Source: Cohnella abietis
GTDB lineage: Bacteria > Bacillota > Bacilli > Paenibacillales > Paenibacillaceae
Assembly (NCBI RefSeq): GCF_004295585.1
Contig: NZ_AP019400.1
Location: forward strand, 3,446,001-3,510,000
DNA length: 64,000 nucleotides
Reading direction: 5' to 3'
Part shown: in pieces, positions 62,067-64,000 of the stretch
Numbering within the stretch: the first letter of the stretch is position 1
Layout: each line of letters opens with the position of its first letter
Made by a program: the position numbers and the translations under genes
Notes under the pieces: generated by a model
The model's database searches: none
The model's input: only the letters and a program-made list of their open reading frames with translations
Told to the model about the DNA's origin: nothing

Positions 62067-63686
62067 GTGGAAGTTGATCGTCAGGCTGGCCTGGAGCTGA
62101 CTCTAAATCAGCTATACGGAGAACGTTACAAAATTATAGCGCAAATCGGTCGGGGAGGAATGGGGCGTGTCTATTTAGCAGAAGACATTCGGCTGGGCGG
62201 CAAGGTGCGGGCATTAAAGCTGACGCGCCCATTGCCGGAGGAGCGGCGCTCCTTCCTGCCAGAGGCACAGCTATTAAGCGAGCTGGACCATCCGCATCTT
62301 CCAGCGATCGTTGACTATTATCCGCCTAATGAGAATGGAGTAGCTTGTATTGTTATGGATTACATAGCTGGGGATACATTAGCGGAAAGATTGGAGCGCT
62401 ATGGCTATAGGCTGCCGTTCTCCCTTGTATTCAGAGTATTAATAGACCTGTGTGAGGTGTTGATTTATTTGCATTCACATACTCCGTCTATTGTATTTAG
62501 GGACTTAAAGCCCTCTAATGTATTGCTGGATAAGCATAATAAGGCTATTCTCGTCGACTTTGGCATTGCCCGAAGATATCGGGAAGAGAGTCAAAGCGAC
62601 ACGTTACAGCTAGGCACACCTGGCTTTGCGGCACCTGAACAGATACGGGGAGAGCAGTCGGACAATCGAACCGATCTGTATGGTTTAGGTGCGCTTGCTT
62701 ATCATCTTTTATCAGGCGGACAATTCGCAATCAGGCATCGTGGCAAATTAAAGCAAGCGCTGCAGGGTGATGTTCCTTCCGAATTTAATGTGCTGCTGGA
62801 AAGATTGCTTGCTATTGATCCAGCAGATCGGCCACAAACAGCGGGAGAGCTGCGACAGGCATTGAAACGAATCGAGTTAGACTCTGACGGGCGTTTAAGC
62901 TCTTACGAATCAGGAGAGCACTCAGACGACATGATACTAATAACTAACGATAGGGAGAGGGAGAAGGGGGTTACTGTCATTGCAGTAGCATCTGCTTATC
63001 CCGGTGCTGGCGCTACCTTCGCTTCAGTAGCCTTATCCTCTTCATTGGCTCGACTAGGAATCGTTCATGCTTTAGTCGAATGTCCTGGAGGAGAGCCTGA
63101 GCTATTCGCCTTACTGAATGGATCCAGAAATATGCCCAAAGGGGCCGTGTATGCAGAGGCTAACGGTTTGCAAGCTGCCTTCCCAGCTTGGCGGAAGGGG
63201 AAGGCTGTCTATTATCCAGCTAAGCCAGAAGGGTATCGAACGACTCTACCCGACGGAGCTTTCTCGAATTGGCTAAGGAGGCTCGGAGCTCCGATTGTCC
63301 TATTGGATGTCTCAAGCTCCTGGGAGCAAGCTGATCTGAGGGAGTGGGTTGTACGATCCGTAGATCATATTGCCATGGTAGCAGATTGTTATCCTGTTAA
63401 ATGGTCTTCGAGGAGACAGCTGGCTTGTATGGAGCTGCAGAAGCTGGCTAAGGAGCGTTTCGTCAAATGTGTGTGGATTGCCAATAGGGATCAAGCTTTC
63501 CTGGAACGTAAGCAGTGGCTGTCCCTATTTCCTCTTAAACCGGAGGTTTATTTACCCGACCTTGCAAGCGCAGAAATGATTAATACACTCTGGCGTGGAG
63601 AAGGTATGCCAACGGATGCTCAGACGAGTAGAAGTGTAGATTTGGCCTTTCAGAAGTGGATTACTTCGTTTTACGATAGAGGCTAG
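62067..63686 (+). CDS. Ser/Thr protein kinase fused to a degenerate ParA/MinD-like domain
   Basis: 539 aa. Kinase domain about 15-275: Gly loop GRGGMGRVY (about 28-36), Lys in RALKLTRP (about 49), catalytic RDLKPSNVLL (about 145-154), DFG (about 164) and GTPGFAAPEQ. A short linker (about 276-300) follows. The C-terminal 240 residues begin VTVIAVASAYPGAGATFASVALSSSLARLG (about 303-331, in blocks), placed like a ParA/MinD P-loop, but the signature lysines are gone (PGAGATFAS instead of KGGVGKT). No membrane helix. The start is GTG 62067 with AGGGG 6 nt upstream. A response regulator gene follows on the same strand. Confidence 0.85.
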   Translation: MEVDRQAGLELTLNQLYGERYKIIAQIGRGGMGRVYLAEDIRLGGKVRALKLTRPLPEERRSFLPEAQLLSELDHPHLPAIVDYYPPNENGVACIVMDYIAGDTLAERLERYGYRLPFSLVFRVLIDLCEVLIYLHSHTPSIVFRDLKPSNVLLDKHNKAILVDFGIARRYREESQSDTLQLGTPGFAAPEQIRGEQSDNRTDLYGLGALAYHLLSGGQFAIRHRGKLKQALQGDVPSEFNVLLERLLAIDPADRPQTAGELRQALKRIELDSDGRLSSYESGEHSDDMILITNDREREKGVTVIAVASAYPGAGATFASVALSSSLARLGIVHALVECPGGEPELFALLNGSRNMPKGAVYAEANGLQAAFPAWRKGKAVYYPAKPEGYRTTLPDGAFSNWLRRLGAPIVLLDVSSSWEQADLREWVVRSVDHIAMVADCYPVKWSSRRQLACMELQKLAKERFVKCVWIANRDQAFLERKQWLSLFPLKPEVYLPDLASAEMINTLWRGEGMPTDAQTSRSVDLAFQKWITSFYDRG

Positions 63687-63740
63687 AAAAGGGTAAATTT
63701 CTTACAGCCTACGACTTATTTTTCATGGCTTTGACAGCCG

Positions 63741-63749
63741 TGTTACAAT
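63741..63749 (+). promoter_or_regulatory. Extended -10 promoter before the response regulator
   Basis: TGTTACAAT: TACAAT (63744-63749) with the TG extension; no good -35. The leader to the start codon is about 100 bp. Confidence 0.5.
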
Positions 63750-63858
63750 AGAGAGGGAACAATAATGATTTAATCATTTTTTTATATGTAGCCCTCCTAG
63801 CAGTTGGTTATGGCAGGCTACTGCCTAGGTCGGTTCTTAAATACGTGAGGTGAGCGAT

Positions 63859-64000
63859 ATGAACACAGAGAATATATTGATTATAGAAGATGAAGATGCA
63901 ATCGCAAGAATATTGCAGCTTGAATTACAGCATGAAGGTTATGGCGTAGGAAGAGCCGCAGATGGTCGCAAGGGGCTGGAGATGGCCACTTCAGGAGAGT
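63859..64000 (+). CDS. Response regulator, N-terminal part (cut by window end)
   Basis: The first 47 codons show a receiver domain: NILIIEDEDAIARILQLELQ (the acidic pair Glu-Asp at the phosphorylation pocket), then HEGYGVGRAADGRKGLEM. This style is typical of OmpR-family regulators. Start ATG 63859 with a GAGGTGAG ribosome site. The rest, including the phosphorylated Asp and any DNA-binding domain, lies beyond the window, and a partner histidine kinase may follow. Confidence 0.85.
   Translation, partial: MNTENILIIEDEDAIARILQLELQHEGYGVGRAADGRKGLEMATSGE

Overview
The window is about 64 kb of a chromosome from a spore-forming Firmicute, most likely Paenibacillaceae (a Paenibacillus or Cohnella type of organism). 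The evidence is spore genes (cotE, spoVK-like, a Tlp-type small acid-soluble protein), Bacillales gene order (mutS-mutL-miaA-hfq, ynbB-glnR-glnA, lexA-yneA-ynzC, yprA-yprB), strong AGGAGG-type ribosome binding sites with frequent TTG/GTG starts, and moderate G+C. No phage, insertion sequence, CRISPR array, rRNA or tRNA was recognised.

Layout. 0.3-11.4 kb: a chemoreceptor, an aldo/keto reductase followed by a 17-copy 51-bp minisatellite, small conserved genes (DUF2653, DUF309, beta-carbonic anhydrase, a YqkB-type Fe-S biogenesis-like protein), an M32 carboxypeptidase, an aromatic acid exporter-like protein, the spore coat protein cotE and a predicted peptide amidoligase with a structured leader. 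11.4-25.3 kb: a 14-kb carotenoid cluster sitting between cotE/amidoligase and mutS. 25.4-33.5 kb: mutS, an S41 protease, mutL, an RsmJ-like methyltransferase, miaA, hfq. 33.7-43.2 kb: a class A penicillin-binding protein, DUF402, DUF218, an SpoVK-like ATPase, hflX, ynbB, glnR, glnA. 43.2-44.2 kb: a gene-free kilobase holding three different repeat structures. 44.2-53.1 kb: a lipoprotein, a VanW-like protein, the divergent lexA/yneA SOS pair with five LexA-box-like sites, ynzC, a HAD phosphatase, metH and tlp. 53.3-62 kb: yprA-yprB, a HAD-IIA phosphatase, an Fpg/Nei glycosylase next to an AP endonuclease, a receiver-like protein, a thioredoxin-like protein, an ABC ATPase and an FtsJ-like RNA methyltransferase. 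62-64 kb: a Ser/Thr kinase fused to a degenerate ParA-like domain, then the start of a response regulator cut by the window edge.

The most interesting system is the carotenoid cluster. It carries a staphyloxanthin-type set (crtM, crtN, crtP, aldH, crtQ, crtO), which would build a C30 acid, glycosylate it as an ester and acylate the sugar. It also carries a second set resembling the chlorobactene-type tailoring genes: a CruF-like 1,2-hydratase, a second GT2 glycosyltransferase and a PlsC-type acyltransferase, plus extra CrtN-family desaturases and a type 2 isopentenyl-diphosphate isomerase. My inference is that both ends of one C30 chain are tailored, giving an asymmetric carotenoid with two sugars and two acyl groups. 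The isomerase gene has no ATG/GTG/TTG at its true N-terminus: a perfect Shine-Dalgarno leads to an ATA or ATC codon.

Most start codons here were chosen from ribosome binding sites and family N-termini, and are noted where they differ from the longest reading frame. All similarity statements rest on recognised motifs and remembered family sequences; no search was run.
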